A stretch of 64,000 nt of DNA. Origin: Isotricha intestinalis. Lineage: Eukaryota > Ciliophora > Litostomatea > Vestibuliferida > Isotrichidae. Below, piece after piece: positions 19,448 through 31,000 of this stretch; the stretch's first letter is position 1, and every line of letters begins with the position of its first letter. Position numbers and translations under genes: made by a program. Location of the stretch: contig JAJJLU010000360.1 in assembly GCA_023807065.1 (NCBI GenBank), positions 1 through 64,000 of the forward strand. The letters run 5' to 3'. Under the pieces are notes generated by a model. It made no database searches. It worked only from the letters and a program-made list of their open reading frames with translations, and was not told the DNA's origin.

Positions 19448-20311
19448 TCAATCACTTTTAGTTAAATAATCTAATAATCTTCCAACTCTATTTTTTTCTT
19501 TAACTGCTTGTTTTTTAAATTTGGTATATCTATCAAAAGGTTTTCCTTTATCTTGAAGATAATCTTCCATAATTTCATCAGGATCAATTAATTTTAAAAT
19601 AAATCTATCAACTAAATTATTTTTATTTAATCCTATTTCTTTATTTTCTTCTTCTTTTGACATTTCTTTTGTTATTATTGATGAATCTTCAAAACCTAAT
19701 AATTTTTTTTTTTTTGTTTTATTTACATTTACAATTAACATTTTATTTTCTTTTACTTTATCATTAATAAAATTTACTAATCTAGATAATCTCCTTGATT
19801 TAAATGTATTTGTTTTTTTTATTTTTTTTATATCACTTGTTGAATTGTTTTTTTTATGTATATCTCTTATTAATATTTTTGGATTTGAACTTAAAAATCC
19901 TATATGTAAATTATCTTTTGTTAAATTATTTAATTCTTTCTTATTTAAATATTTATAAAATGGATTTTGTTTTAATATATTATTCGTTGATATTGATTTT
20001 TTTAAATTTAATGAAATTTTTATTTCTTTTATGTAATTTGGTTTTTTCTTTATTTTATTATCATGAAATAAAAAATCTGTTTTATCTAAATTATTTATAT
20101 TTTGGAATAAATGAGTTTTTGGACTTAATTTACATATTTTTTTTGGATATAAACTGCTTTTTGGAGAAAATATTAATGTTGTTGGGTCTAAAACATAATT
20201 TAAACTTTCTTTATTTGATTCGTTTATGTAATTACAATTTAATTTTTTCGGTCTTAATTTTTTCAATGCTGAAAAACATTTATTTAGTTTTTTATCTATT
20301 TTAAAATTCAT
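19448..20311 (-). CDS. Hypothetical basic protein
   Basis: 287 aa, not recognised. It is Lys- and Asn-rich throughout. The C-terminal 60 residues look the most conserved (LVDRFILKLIDPDEIMEDYL, then GKPFDRYTKFKKQAVKEKNR), with mixed charge and aromatic residues. There is no membrane segment, signal peptide or zinc motif. It is divergent from the TmcB-like gene with 205 bp between starts, so the two may share a control region. Confidence 0.55.
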   Translation of the reverse strand: MNFKIDKKLNKCFSALKKLRPKKLNCNYINESNKESLNYVLDPTTLIFSPKSSLYPKKICKLSPKTHLFQNINNLDKTDFLFHDNKIKKKPNYIKEIKISLNLKKSISTNNILKQNPFYKYLNKKELNNLTKDNLHIGFLSSNPKILIRDIHKKNNSTSDIKKIKKTNTFKSRRLSRLVNFINDKVKENKMLIVNVNKTKKKKLLGFEDSSIITKEMSKEEENKEIGLNKNNLVDRFILKLIDPDEIMEDYLQDKGKPFDRYTKFKKQAVKEKNRVGRLLDYLTKSD

Positions 20312-20516
20312 TTATTATTTGTCTAAAAATAAAATATTACTTTATTATAAAATATAATTATATAAAACTTTATATTGATATAAATAAAAATATAATATAT
20401 AAAATAATAAAAATAATAAGAATTAATAAATGATATCAAAAAATAATTAATAAAAAGAACATCATCTTATTATTTTATAATGTTTAAAAAATATATTATT
20501 AGAAATTAAAAACAAA

Positions 20517-23500
20517 ATGGAGCATAAAGATTATTACAAATATTATATAGATCAAAACAATTATATTTCTAAAAATTATAAAATTCATTCATTATTATAT
20601 ATAATTGATATGATATTAACTTATTTAAGTACAGTTGATGGAATAGGAAAAAAATTTAATAATTCAGAAGAAAAATTATATTCTTTACCAAATATATTAG
20701 CAAAATTAATTTATGAAAAAACTCCACAATATTTTCTTTTTATTATTTTAATAGGATTTATTTTTGTAAATATTTTTTTATTTAGTTTCTATAATAAACT
20801 TTTCAAAAAGAAAAAATCAATATATTTATATATAAATTATAATGAAATAATTAATTTAAGATTTCTTCCAATTTTTTATTTTACTATAATGGCAAAATTA
20901 AAAAATGATCTTTTATTTTTTGGAATAATAATTATGATAGTTTTTATATGTATAGCAGAACATCATTTTTATTTTTATCATTCTGATTTTTTTTGTCCTG
21001 ATTTTACTTTATCTCCATATGATAATTTTTCAAAAATTTTTGATCAATTTTTACTTATTGTTAAATTTTGTCTTCCTTTTTCTTTAAAAAATCAATCAGT
21101 TAAAAATTTATCAATAACTGTTTCTTATACAATAACAGTTTTTTTAATGTTTTTTATAATTTATTTAATAATATTTAAACCTTTTTATTTAATTTTAAAT
21201 CTCAATTTAAATTTAATAAAAATAGCATGTCATAGTTTTTTTTTTCTTATGTTTTCTATTTTTTTAACTTTTCGAGGACAACAATTCACAAGTACAGGAA
21301 TTATAATTTTTGAAGTAACTTCAATAATCAGTGTAATATTTTTAGTATATTCTTGTTTTATTCCTTTTAGAAGAATTCAATTAACTAAATTTAATAATGA
21401 AAATATATATTATTTCTTCTTATTTTATTATAATAAAAATTATGAATTTAGATTAAATTTTTTAGGAGCTTTTAATGAACATTATAAAATTTGTAAAGAT
21501 TGTCAAATTTGTAGAAAAATAAAACTTTCTCATCATCAAAATGTAAAAAAAATAAATCCTTCAGAAATAATAAATAATAGAACTCATTTTGATTTTTTAA
21601 CTACATTAACTTTTATAATGGAATGTTATATAACTTCTGGTTTTCAAGGTTTATCAAAAAATAAAAGAATATTATTATCTTTATTAAATACTTTAAGTGA
21701 TCCAATATTTAGAAAAAATAATATTTTTCAATATTTAAATTTATATACTATATATAAACAATTAGGTAAAGCAAATGAAGCAGAAATGGAAAAAGTAACT
21801 TTATTAATGTCTGAATTACATTCTGTAAATCAATTTATTGAAATTTCTTCTGTGTTAATTAATAATTTAAATGATATTTTTCATACTGAACCAAGTTCAA
21901 TTAAAATAGAAAAAATTTTAGATATTGTTGGTAATTCTGCCAAATTAAAAAGTAAAAACTTTAGAAAAAATTTATTTTCAAATAAAGAAGTCAAAGAAAT
22001 TTTATATCAATTAACAATATGTTCAATATTATATGAAGAAATATTTAATGAACCTTTAGTAAAAATGAATGTAATTCAAATTAGAGAACATTATCAAGAT
22101 TTAGAAGAAACTTTAAATTTATTTGAAAGTAATAAACAAATTACTTTTAAATTAGATATATTTAATGGTAAAATGGAATTTTTAAGAAGTGGACAAGAAT
22201 TTCATAATTATATTCATTCTGATTTCTATGATATTTTTCCAAGAGATTTATTAGAATATCAAAAAAATTTATTAAGAAGTTATTTATATAATCCTGAAGT
22301 AGGAATTTCAGGTTCTCCAAAATCAATGAATATTAAATTAGTTTATATAATTGATAAAATAAAAAGATTATATGGTATTATTCATTTAAATTTTACTGTT
22401 TTATTACAAAAAGATCATTTTAATATTATAATAGTAGATGGATTATATTATATAACATCAAATAATTTAATATCATTTATAAAAAATGGTAAAGAATATT
22501 TTTATGGAAGTTCAATAGAATATTCAGATGAAAATGAGAATAAATTATCTTCATTTAAGAATTTTTTAATAAAAAATAATATATCTGAAAAAGACATAAA
22601 ATTAAGTTATTCATTTATTCAAGAAGATAAAGTAGAATTTAAAGTATATAATTATGGTGAAGAATATAAAGAAGAATCAATAAGTGTAATAGAGCATACA
22701 AGAGATGAAATAAATGAAGAAAGAATATTTGCAAATATGAAAGCTTATGATGAATCTTCAGTTCAAGGAAGTTTAGCAAGTATAAATTCCACAAGAGGAA
22801 CTTCATATTTAGGTAATTTTAAAGGAAGAAGAACTGTTCAAACTAAAAAAGAATCAAATAATAAATTTTTTTTATATCAGAGATTAATGATAATATTAAT
22901 TTGTATATTATTTATTTTAACAATAATAGAATTAGTTCAAAAAGAAAAAAAGAAAAAATCTTTAATATTAAATTATGGTGTTTTTACTTCTTTTAGATTA
23001 GTAAGTAGAACTTATTTTTATATGGTTTCTTCTTTTAGAGCTCCAACATGTTTAATTTTACCAGGAAATGAAAAATGTAGAAATTATATAGAAGAATATA
23101 ATACTAATTTTAATTTATCTTATCCAAAATCTTCTTTTGATATGATTAGATATTTATTAATATCAAATGAATTAAAAATTAGACATGAATCTGTTTATTC
23201 TAATCAATTATGGAATAATATTTATCATGTTACTGATAAAAAAACTAGACTTTTATTTGAAGAATATATAAATTATTATACAGTTAGTTTTATTGATAAA
23301 AAAGGTTTTTTAAATGTTAATATTGATAACATCACTTTTATGGATGCTTTTAAAGCTACTATTAATTCTTTTACTGTTATTGCTAATAGTGGAAGTAATT
23401 ATATTAGAAATCCTTTTTTTGTTGTTGATTTAAATACTTATTATTTATTAAATTATAATAACCCTAAACCTGAAGATTGGAGATTTGATCTTTATAATCT

Positions 23501-24815
23501 TATTATTAATTATGAAAATTTTTGCGATCAATTTGATTTTATTAATAGTAATTTTAATGAAAAACTTTTAGAACAACTTTCAAATTATCAAAAATTAACT
23601 ATTATATATTTAAGTATTAATTTATTTATTGAATTAAGTGAAGTTATAATAATAATATTATATATTTATAGTTTTGAAATGGTTATGGTTGAAATATATG
23701 TTTTTGTGAAAAAAAGAGTTTCAACAAATGATTTTTCAAAAACTTATAAAACTAAATTAAAACATTTAAAATTATTACTTCAAATATATGCAATTCATCC
23801 AAAAAAAGTTTTAGAAGATTTACAAGATTTATATTCATCACATAAGAAGAAAGTAAAAGAAGAAAAAAAAAATAAAGCTACAGAAAAAACAAATGAATTT
23901 GAAAGAAATTATTCTTCTTCAAAATTATTATTAGATTTAAATACAAATAAACAAATATTAAAATCAGTAAAAAATACATCAATCTGTGTATTTTATCAAG
24001 CAATATCAAATTTAACTTTTTCAATATCATTATTTATATTTTTAACATTTTTATTTTTATGGATAAATTGTTTTGCAGAAACAAAATGTTTATTTAAAAC
24101 AATAAGTGATGGTTCTCAAATAGAAAGTTATGGATATCAATTTTTTTCTTTTTATCAAAATAGAATATATACTACAATAAAAACAGAAGAAAAAAGTAAA
24201 AGAATGAAAACAGATTTTATAAAATTAATTCTTTCCCAAGAAGAAGAAGTTTCTAAAGTAAAAAGAAATCAAAATAAAATAGAAAAAATATTTAAAAGAT
24301 TTTATAAAGATTTAGGTTTAACATGTGATACATTTTATGATTCAGTTCAAGATGTTAGGGTTGTTCAAATGGATAAAGAAAATCCAAATGATCATTTTAC
24401 TGAAAAAATAATTGAAATTTGTAAAGGAATGAATTTTTTATCTTATGAAAATATTGAATTTATTATGCAAAAAACTTTTAGTTTAATTTATAGAGGAATG
24501 ATGAGCATCGAAAATATAAATAATGAAAATAGAGAACTTTTTTTAACTAATATTACTTATTATTTTGATTCTGCTTATTATAATAATTTATTAATTAGAA
24601 TGTTTAGAACTGGAATTAATAAATTAATTTTTACTCCTTCTATTAATTATTATATGAATCAAATTACTTTATTGTTTATTATGAGTGCTGTTGTTGAATT
24701 TATCTTTGAAGTTACTTTTCTTCTTGTTGTTATGTTTCTTTTTGTTTTTAAAATTAATAAATTGTATAAAAAAATGCTTAGAGTTTCAAAAATTATAAAA
24801 ATATGTAAAGATTAA
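20517..24815 (+). CDS. TmcB-like multi-pass membrane protein with PAS-like region
   Basis: 1432 aa. The N-terminal 300 residues contain about eight hydrophobic membrane segments. A Cys/His patch follows: YKICKDCQICRKIKLSHHQ. Helical repeats follow at 350-540. At about 570-670 a PAS-like region begins IFPRDLLEYQKNLLRSYL. A second hydrophobic domain (about 785-1400) has single spans at 785-805, 1045-1070, 1155-1180 and 1385-1415 around a large extracytoplasmic loop with Cys residues (RAPTCLILPGNEKC). This arrangement matches the 'tiny macrocysts' TmcB/TmcC-like family, widespread in ciliates, amoebae and parabasalids, where it is sometimes fused to cyclases or kinases. No catalytic domain is attached here. 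It is probably a plasma-membrane sensor, but its ligand is unknown. Confidence 0.75.
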   Translation: MEHKDYYKYYIDQNNYISKNYKIHSLLYIIDMILTYLSTVDGIGKKFNNSEEKLYSLPNILAKLIYEKTPQYFLFIILIGFIFVNIFLFSFYNKLFKKKKSIYLYINYNEIINLRFLPIFYFTIMAKLKNDLLFFGIIIMIVFICIAEHHFYFYHSDFFCPDFTLSPYDNFSKIFDQFLLIVKFCLPFSLKNQSVKNLSITVSYTITVFLMFFIIYLIIFKPFYLILNLNLNLIKIACHSFFFLMFSIFLTFRGQQFTSTGIIIFEVTSIISVIFLVYSCFIPFRRIQLTKFNNENIYYFFLFYYNKNYEFRLNFLGAFNEHYKICKDCQICRKIKLSHHQNVKKINPSEIINNRTHFDFLTTLTFIMECYITSGFQGLSKNKRILLSLLNTLSDPIFRKNNIFQYLNLYTIYKQLGKANEAEMEKVTLLMSELHSVNQFIEISSVLINNLNDIFHTEPSSIKIEKILDIVGNSAKLKSKNFRKNLFSNKEVKEILYQLTICSILYEEIFNEPLVKMNVIQIREHYQDLEETLNLFESNKQITFKLDIFNGKMEFLRSGQEFHNYIHSDFYDIFPRDLLEYQKNLLRSYLYNPEVGISGSPKSMNIKLVYIIDKIKRLYGIIHLNFTVLLQKDHFNIIIVDGLYYITSNNLISFIKNGKEYFYGSSIEYSDENENKLSSFKNFLIKNNISEKDIKLSYSFIQEDKVEFKVYNYGEEYKEESISVIEHTRDEINEERIFANMKAYDESSVQGSLASINSTRGTSYLGNFKGRRTVQTKKESNNKFFLYQRLMIILICILFILTIIELVQKEKKKKSLILNYGVFTSFRLVSRTYFYMVSSFRAPTCLILPGNEKCRNYIEEYNTNFNLSYPKSSFDMIRYLLISNELKIRHESVYSNQLWNNIYHVTDKKTRLLFEEYINYYTVSFIDKKGFLNVNIDNITFMDAFKATINSFTVIANSGSNYIRNPFFVVDLNTYYLLNYNNPKPEDWRFDLYNLIINYENFCDQFDFINSNFNEKLLEQLSNYQKLTIIYLSINLFIELSEVIIIILYIYSFEMVMVEIYVFVKKRVSTNDFSKTYKTKLKHLKLLLQIYAIHPKKVLEDLQDLYSSHKKKVKEEKKNKATEKTNEFERNYSSSKLLLDLNTNKQILKSVKNTSICVFYQAISNLTFSISLFIFLTFLFLWINCFAETKCLFKTISDGSQIESYGYQFFSFYQNRIYTTIKTEEKSKRMKTDFIKLILSQEEEVSKVKRNQNKIEKIFKRFYKDLGLTCDTFYDSVQDVRVVQMDKENPNDHFTEKIIEICKGMNFLSYENIEFIMQKTFSLIYRGMMSIENINNENRELFLTNITYYFDSAYYNNLLIRMFRTGINKLIFTPSINYYMNQITLLFIMSAVVEFIFEVTFLLVVMFLFVFKINKLYKKMLRVSKIIKICKD

Positions 24816-24894
24816 AATATATTAGGTATATATATATTAATATCTAATTTTTTTATTGTTTTATTTTATACATTAAACTTTTTTAAATTTAAAT

Positions 24895-26223
24895 ATGGAA
24901 AATAAAAATAAAAAAATTCATATTCGTTTTGATAATAAAAAAAAAGAAATTGAATATATAAGTGAATATGAAGATTTTATTGAGAAAATTAAAGAAATTT
25001 TTAATTTACCTCAAAATATTAAAATTTATTTATTTAATATTGATTTTGAAAACGAAAAAATATCAATTGAAAATCAAGAAGATTATGAATCATGTGAATA
25101 TGATTATAAAGGAAATTTATTTTTTGAAGTTGAAATAAAATTAGAAAATTTATTTGTAAATAATGAAAAAGAAAATAAATCAAATGATAATAATGAAAAA
25201 GAAAATAAATCAAATAATAATAATGAAAAAGAAAATAAATCAAATAATAATAATGAAAATATATCAAAAAATAATTATATAAATAATAATAATACTTTTA
25301 AAAATAGTTTTTATGATGTTAATAAGGAAATTATAGATATTGATTCTATTGAAAATGAATTAAAAAAAGAAATAAAATTAGAAATTAATTCAAAATTTGA
25401 TAAACTTCATGAGCAATTAAAAGAATATATTAATATAAAATTAAATGAAATAAATGATAATATAGAGCAAAAATTTGAGAATATAAATTGTATATTAAAT
25501 ACATTGTCAAAAAATGATAATTCAATATTAACAGAAAATTCAGATAAAACTTTAAATTTCCAAAAAACAAAAAGTGATTCATTTTCAATTTTAAATTTTC
25601 CAAAAAATATAAATCATTCATTTAGTACAAATAAAATAAATACATCAAGCATTTCAAATAAATCAATTCCTAAAGCAAGTAATTTTTTATGTGAAATTAT
25701 TTTAGAAAAAAAACAATATAATTTTAATACTAATGAATTAAAGAACCAATTTATAAATGTTAAAATAAAAAATAAAAGTAACAGAATTTTACCTAAAGGA
25801 TGTATTTTATCCTCTGAAGATGATAAAGATATTAAAATTTATCATGAAATAAATCAATATATAAAAGTTAATGAAGAAATTTCATTTCCTTGTGAAATTA
25901 TTTTTAATGAAATTCAAGAAAATAAAATTATTTCAACCAAATTAAAAATTTCTCATAATAATAAAAACTATAGTTTTAAATATAATAATTCTAATGTATA
26001 TTTTATGATTGTTAAAGGGAATAATAATAAAATTGAACTTAATAATAGATTAACTATTGGATTAATGAAAGATTTAATGATAAATAAAAGTAGAAAAAAT
26101 ATTTTTAAATTTGAAACTATTAAACAAAATAAAAGAAAAAATAAAAATAATTGTATTAAATTAGATAAATTTAATTATAATAGTATAGAAGATAATGTTA
26201 AATATAAAGAAAGAAAATATTAA
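24895..26223 (+). CDS. PB1-domain protein, possibly NBR1-like
   Basis: 442 aa. Residues 5-85 look like a PB1 domain: KIHIRFDNKKKEIEY, an acidic loop, YLFNIDFENEKISIENQEDY. A 10-residue tandem repeat (NEKENKSN[DN]N, three copies) is at residues 90-120, and a coiled coil at about 150-205. At about 260-380 a beta-rich domain reads VKIKNKSNRILPKGCILSS, then STKLKISHNNKNYSFKY, a layout recalling the FW (four-tryptophan) Ig-like domain of NBR1, though its Trp residues are absent. NBR1/p62 are autophagy receptors that oligomerise through PB1. No UBA or zinc finger is present. The PB1 call is moderate and the NBR1 link is speculative. It lies 79 bp after the TmcB-like gene on the same strand. Confidence 0.55.
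   Translation: MENKNKKIHIRFDNKKKEIEYISEYEDFIEKIKEIFNLPQNIKIYLFNIDFENEKISIENQEDYESCEYDYKGNLFFEVEIKLENLFVNNEKENKSNDNNEKENKSNNNNEKENKSNNNNENISKNNYINNNNTFKNSFYDVNKEIIDIDSIENELKKEIKLEINSKFDKLHEQLKEYINIKLNEINDNIEQKFENINCILNTLSKNDNSILTENSDKTLNFQKTKSDSFSILNFPKNINHSFSTNKINTSSISNKSIPKASNFLCEIILEKKQYNFNTNELKNQFINVKIKNKSNRILPKGCILSSEDDKDIKIYHEINQYIKVNEEISFPCEIIFNEIQENKIISTKLKISHNNKNYSFKYNNSNVYFMIVKGNNNKIELNNRLTIGLMKDLMINKSRKNIFKFETIKQNKRKNKNNCIKLDKFNYNSIEDNVKYKERKY
25164..25253 (+). repeat. 30-bp tandem repeat, three copies, in coding sequence
   Basis: The 30-bp unit coding N-N-E-K-E-N-K-S-N-[DN] occurs three times with one or two changes, and a partial fourth copy follows. In frame, so copy-number changes would not break the protein. 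Confidence 0.85.
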
Positions 26224-26342
26224 ATTTTTTATTGTTATTTTTTTCTTTTATTCTTTGAATTATATATATAAATTATTTATTTATTATTATATATCATATT
26301 TTTTTGCTTTAAAAAAAAGTAATAATTTATTTTATATTAATA

Positions 26343-27851
26343 TTAATTATTATTATTATTTGTTTGACTTGAAAAACTATATCCGATTTTTTTTTTAAAA
26401 GAACTAGAACAAGTTTCAAAAGAAGATTTTCTGATAATTTTATTTCTTTTTTTTAATTTTTTACTTGTGGTTTCATTAATATATAATCTATCTAAAACAT
26501 TATTAACAATATTATTTCTATTTTTATTTTTCCATTTTTCATAACCAACTAAATTACAAATTTGATTATTTTTAAATTCTTTATTATAATTAGTTAAATT
26601 AACTTCTTTTTCATAAATATAATTTTTTTCTCTTTCCATAAAAGTAGAATTAATTCTATTATGATATTTATCATGATGAATAAAAGGTTGATAAGTAATT
26701 CCATTATCAAGATCGTATTTTTTTTGTAGATTTTTTTTAAATAATTTTTTTTCTTTATATTCATTATATAATTGTTCAATTTTTAAAGGGTCAATTTTGT
26801 ATAAATTTCTATTAGCTTCTTTTTTAATTCTATTATTTTCTTTTAATTGAGCATTATTATAAGTAATTACTCTATATTGGAAATCATTATATAATCTTAT
26901 ATGAGTTGGAGTAAAAGAATGTGAATGAGCTAAATTATGTGAAATTTCATTTAATTCTGGAATAAATGTACATGAATTTGATATATTTAATTCTTTATCA
27001 AATGATTTATTTTTAATGTATTCTTTTCTTCTTTTTAACAATGAATTTTGTCTTTCATAAAATGATTCTTTTAATGGATGATATATCTTCTTTTCTTTTT
27101 TATAATTAAAATATATTTTATTATTTATTGGAATAAATTCTATTAATGATTTATTTGTATTTGATGTCTCTGTTTTAAATGATTTATTTGAACTTTGTCT
27201 ATTTAAATTTATATTTTTTTGTTTGTCTTTTATGTTTGATGAACTCTTATTTGAATTTAAAATATTTTCTGTTATATTATTTGAATAATTATTTTCTGTT
27301 AATAAATGGTTATTTCTTGTTTTTAGTTCTGATAATAGTTTTTTTGTTTTTATATTATTTTCTGATAATAAATGATTATTTATATATTTGTTTTTATTAT
27401 TATATAATATTGTATTTTTTATTATTTTGGGCTTTGTTATATTTTTTTTATTTGAAGAAATTTTTATATTTTTAATTGGAATTCTTTTTATTGAAAATGG
27501 AATTCCTTTTTTTTTTATTGTTTTCTTCCATAATAATAAATAATATTTTAAATCATAACTTTTTATTCTTGACATAATTAATATTGATTCTTTTAATTTT
27601 TTTATTTTTTCCAGTTGATTTCTTATTAGAAATTTTTTAACTATATTTTCGGTAAAAATAAACTTCTGTTCATCATTTAATCCAAAAATAAAATTAACTA
27701 AACTTTTCTTCATTTGTTCAATAAAACTTTCTTCAACATTTAAATTATCATTTCTAAATGAATTTACTGCAGAAAATTTACCTAAAGAATCATTCGATAA
27801 AATCCCAATATTATATAAATATTCAATAAAATCATTAATAAGTTTATTCAT
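26343..27851 (-). CDS. Hypothetical basic protein with F-x-P motifs
   Basis: 502 aa, not recognised. The N-terminal 110 residues are helical and may form a LisH-like or other dimerising region (MNKLINDFIEYLYNIGILS). The centre is Ser/Asn-rich. Residues 290-440 hold spaced motifs, SCTFIPELNEI, HSFTPTHIRLYNDF and GITYQPFIHHDKYH, each separated by helical, charged sequence. The motif style resembles the product of 8057-9355. Tail-to-tail with the PB1 gene (119 bp) and divergent from the large repeat protein (215 bp between starts). Possibly cytoskeletal or ciliary, by general resemblance only. Confidence 0.6.
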   Translation of the reverse strand: MNKLINDFIEYLYNIGILSNDSLGKFSAVNSFRNDNLNVEESFIEQMKKSLVNFIFGLNDEQKFIFTENIVKKFLIRNQLEKIKKLKESILIMSRIKSYDLKYYLLLWKKTIKKKGIPFSIKRIPIKNIKISSNKKNITKPKIIKNTILYNNKNKYINNHLLSENNIKTKKLLSELKTRNNHLLTENNYSNNITENILNSNKSSSNIKDKQKNINLNRQSSNKSFKTETSNTNKSLIEFIPINNKIYFNYKKEKKIYHPLKESFYERQNSLLKRRKEYIKNKSFDKELNISNSCTFIPELNEISHNLAHSHSFTPTHIRLYNDFQYRVITYNNAQLKENNRIKKEANRNLYKIDPLKIEQLYNEYKEKKLFKKNLQKKYDLDNGITYQPFIHHDKYHNRINSTFMEREKNYIYEKEVNLTNYNKEFKNNQICNLVGYEKWKNKNRNNIVNNVLDRLYINETTSKKLKKRNKIIRKSSFETCSSSFKKKIGYSFSSQTNNNNN

Positions 27852-28066
27852 ATTTAAAAAAATTTAATTTTAAATTTACTTTATTATTTATTATTATAAT
27901 TAAAGTATAATTCGATATCAAAATTAAGAAATTTTTCCATTAATAATATAAAAGGAAATTTTATGTTCAAAATTAATATTATCAATTAATTTAAATAAAT
28001 GTAATTGATTCTAATTGTATAATATTTATTTTTATTTTTTCTAATTGAATAATTATAATTTTTTTA

Positions 28067-31000
28067 ATGTCAGATAATGAAAAGAAATTTGTTCCTTCTG
28101 ATGAAAAAAAAGATTATGTTAATTTTCTTGAGAAAAAAAACAATTTAAAAATAGTAAATCCTAATTTTTCAATAAATTTGAAATTTTCATCATATAAAAA
28201 AATATTAAACCAAATAGAAACTCCTTTAGAACTTTTCGTAAACTATATAACATTTAGAACAATATCTCAAAATATAAAGTATGAAACTCAAACAATAACA
28301 GATTATAATGTTTCAGATGAATATAAAAAATTATTAGAAGTAACAAAATATTTTTATGTAATAAAACCAGAATATTCAAATTTAGAAGACGAAGAAAAAA
28401 TGGAACATCAAATAATCTTAAGAAATAATTCTTTAAGAAAAATAATGAAATTAATAGGAGAAGATTTTATTCAAAGTTTATCATTTATTGAAATTATAAT
28501 TACTACAATAACTTATGAATACTTAATTCATAGAAAGAAAAAAGAAAAAAATTTAAATGATAATATTAAAAGATTATTAGATTATTATTTAATATATAAT
28601 ATTGGAGATAATATTATTATTAGTGATTATTCTATTAAAAAAATTTTATCTCTTGCTAAATTAGATTTATATGATTTACCGGATTATTTAAAAATAAAAA
28701 AATTTAATGGAGATGAAGAATTAAGGAAAAAAAAAATAAATAATTTAATAAAGATAACAAAAAATTTAAGTAATATTCAAGAAATTAAAAAAAATAAAAA
28801 AAATACTCTTAAAAATTTTACAATTGGATATGATATATCTGAAAAAAATAAAGAAATTAATATTGATGATATTGAATTCGCTTTTAATGAAGCTTCTAAT
28901 TTAATGGATGATATTATTAATAAATTAAATAATAAGAAAAAGGAAATTAATAATAATTGTAATAATGAGAATAATTTATTTATTTATATTAAAGATAAAG
29001 ATGGAAATGATGTTTTTATTAGGAAAAGTTATGTTAAATTAATTGAGAATTATCCTAATGATAAAATTAATAATTTTAATGTTTTAGATATTAATAATAA
29101 AAATGTTTTAATTCCTAAAAATAATTTAAAGAATATTTTAAATGAAAATAATTATGTTTTAATTAAAAATAATAATAATGAAAGTTTATTAGTTAAAAAA
29201 GATGATTTGAAAAAATTATATAATGAATGGAAAAATTTAAAAGAGAAAAAAGAAATAAATAGTAAAAATCCAGAAAAACTAAAAGAAATAGAACTTTTAA
29301 ATAATGATATTATTATTCAAAAAGAAATAAATAATTTACCTAATCAAAGTGAAGAAGAAGAATTAAATAAATTAGAAAATGAAAAAGAAGAAACAGAAAA
29401 AATATTAAATGAAAAGAAAAATAATTTAATAAAAGAAATAGAAAATCCAATTAATAATAAATTAATAGAAATACAACCAAATAAATTAATAAACTCTTCA
29501 TTATATAATCAAATAATAAATAATAATGAAGAAAATGATAATTATACTATTCCAGAATATTTAACAAAAAAAAAAATTTCAGTATCAAAAAAAAATTTAA
29601 ATTCAATAAATTTAAAAGAAGATAATCAATGTATTTTATTGGAAGAAGCATCAAAAAATAAAAAAATAATATTAAGAATAAATTATATAAAAGAAAAATT
29701 AAATAAACCAAATTTAGAAAAAAAGCAAATTTTAAAATGTTATGAAGGAAATGAAGAAGAAGTAGATTTATTAGATTTAAATATATCAAAATTAGAAGAT
29801 GAAAAATTAGAAAATAATAATAATAATCCAGCAAATGATAATTTAAAAAAAATGTTAGAAAATCCTTTAATCTTAATAAAAATAGGTGAAAATTTAATCC
29901 CAAAAAATATAATAGATACAATTAATGAAGATAAATCAAATAAAAATGAATTTGAAGTTGTTTCTTTTCAATCTGAATTAGAACCTAAAAATAAATATGT
30001 TAAAATTACTAAATCTGAAGCTAAAAAAATTAATGATTATCCTCATTTTGTTGAAATTAATATTGAAGAACCTGAAATTGAAGATAATAAAAAAAAAAGA
30101 TTTGTTAAAAAAAATGATGTTGAAAAAAGTATTAATGATAATAATGAGGAAATAAATTTAAATGATTTTAAAAATGTTAATTTTAAAGCTAAAAAAAATA
30201 AAGTGCTTATTTCACAATATAATACTAATTATAATTTAGGAAAACAAAGTAAAGATTATATTAATGATATTAAAAAAAATATTGATTTTAATAAAACTTT
30301 AATTGATGTATTTGATGAAAATGGAAAAAATAGTTTAGTAAGAAAAGAATATATTAATTTAATTAAAAATGATAATAATATAATAGATAGATATGAAATT
30401 CCAAATGTGAAAGGAGAAAATATTTTTGTTTCCAAAAAAAATTTAAATAATACTATTAATTATAATGAATATATTCCAATTACAAATATAGAAAATAATA
30501 AATTACATTATATAAATATTCAAAATATAAATGATCTAAATAATAAATTTATAGATGAAAATTATGAATTTAATGAATTTAACAACAATAATAAATTACC
30601 TATTAAAGTGAAAAATATTATTATTTCCCAAGATAAAAATAATATAATAAAATTACCTTTGCAAAAAGAAGAAATATTTATGAAAGACTTAATAAAAAAA
30701 AGACAAATAATAAATCAAAATAATAATGATTCTGATATAATATTAATGAATGATAATAATAATCAACCAATGTATGTTTTTTATAAAAATATAAATGATA
30801 TTAATAATGATATTCAAAAATTTGATTTGGATAAAAATTTAAATCAAAAATATAATAAAAGAGAAAATTATAAAATTATTGATGTTAAAGGAGTTGAACA
30901 TAAAATCAATATAAATAATTTAAATAAAGCTAAAAATTCTCCTAAATATTGTATTATTATTGTTAATAAACAAAGGAAATTAGTTGATAAAAATAATTTA

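Noticed and set aside
25164..25253. CRISPR-like array
   Set aside because: Short in-frame tandem repeat without spacers, inside an Asn-rich eukaryotic gene.
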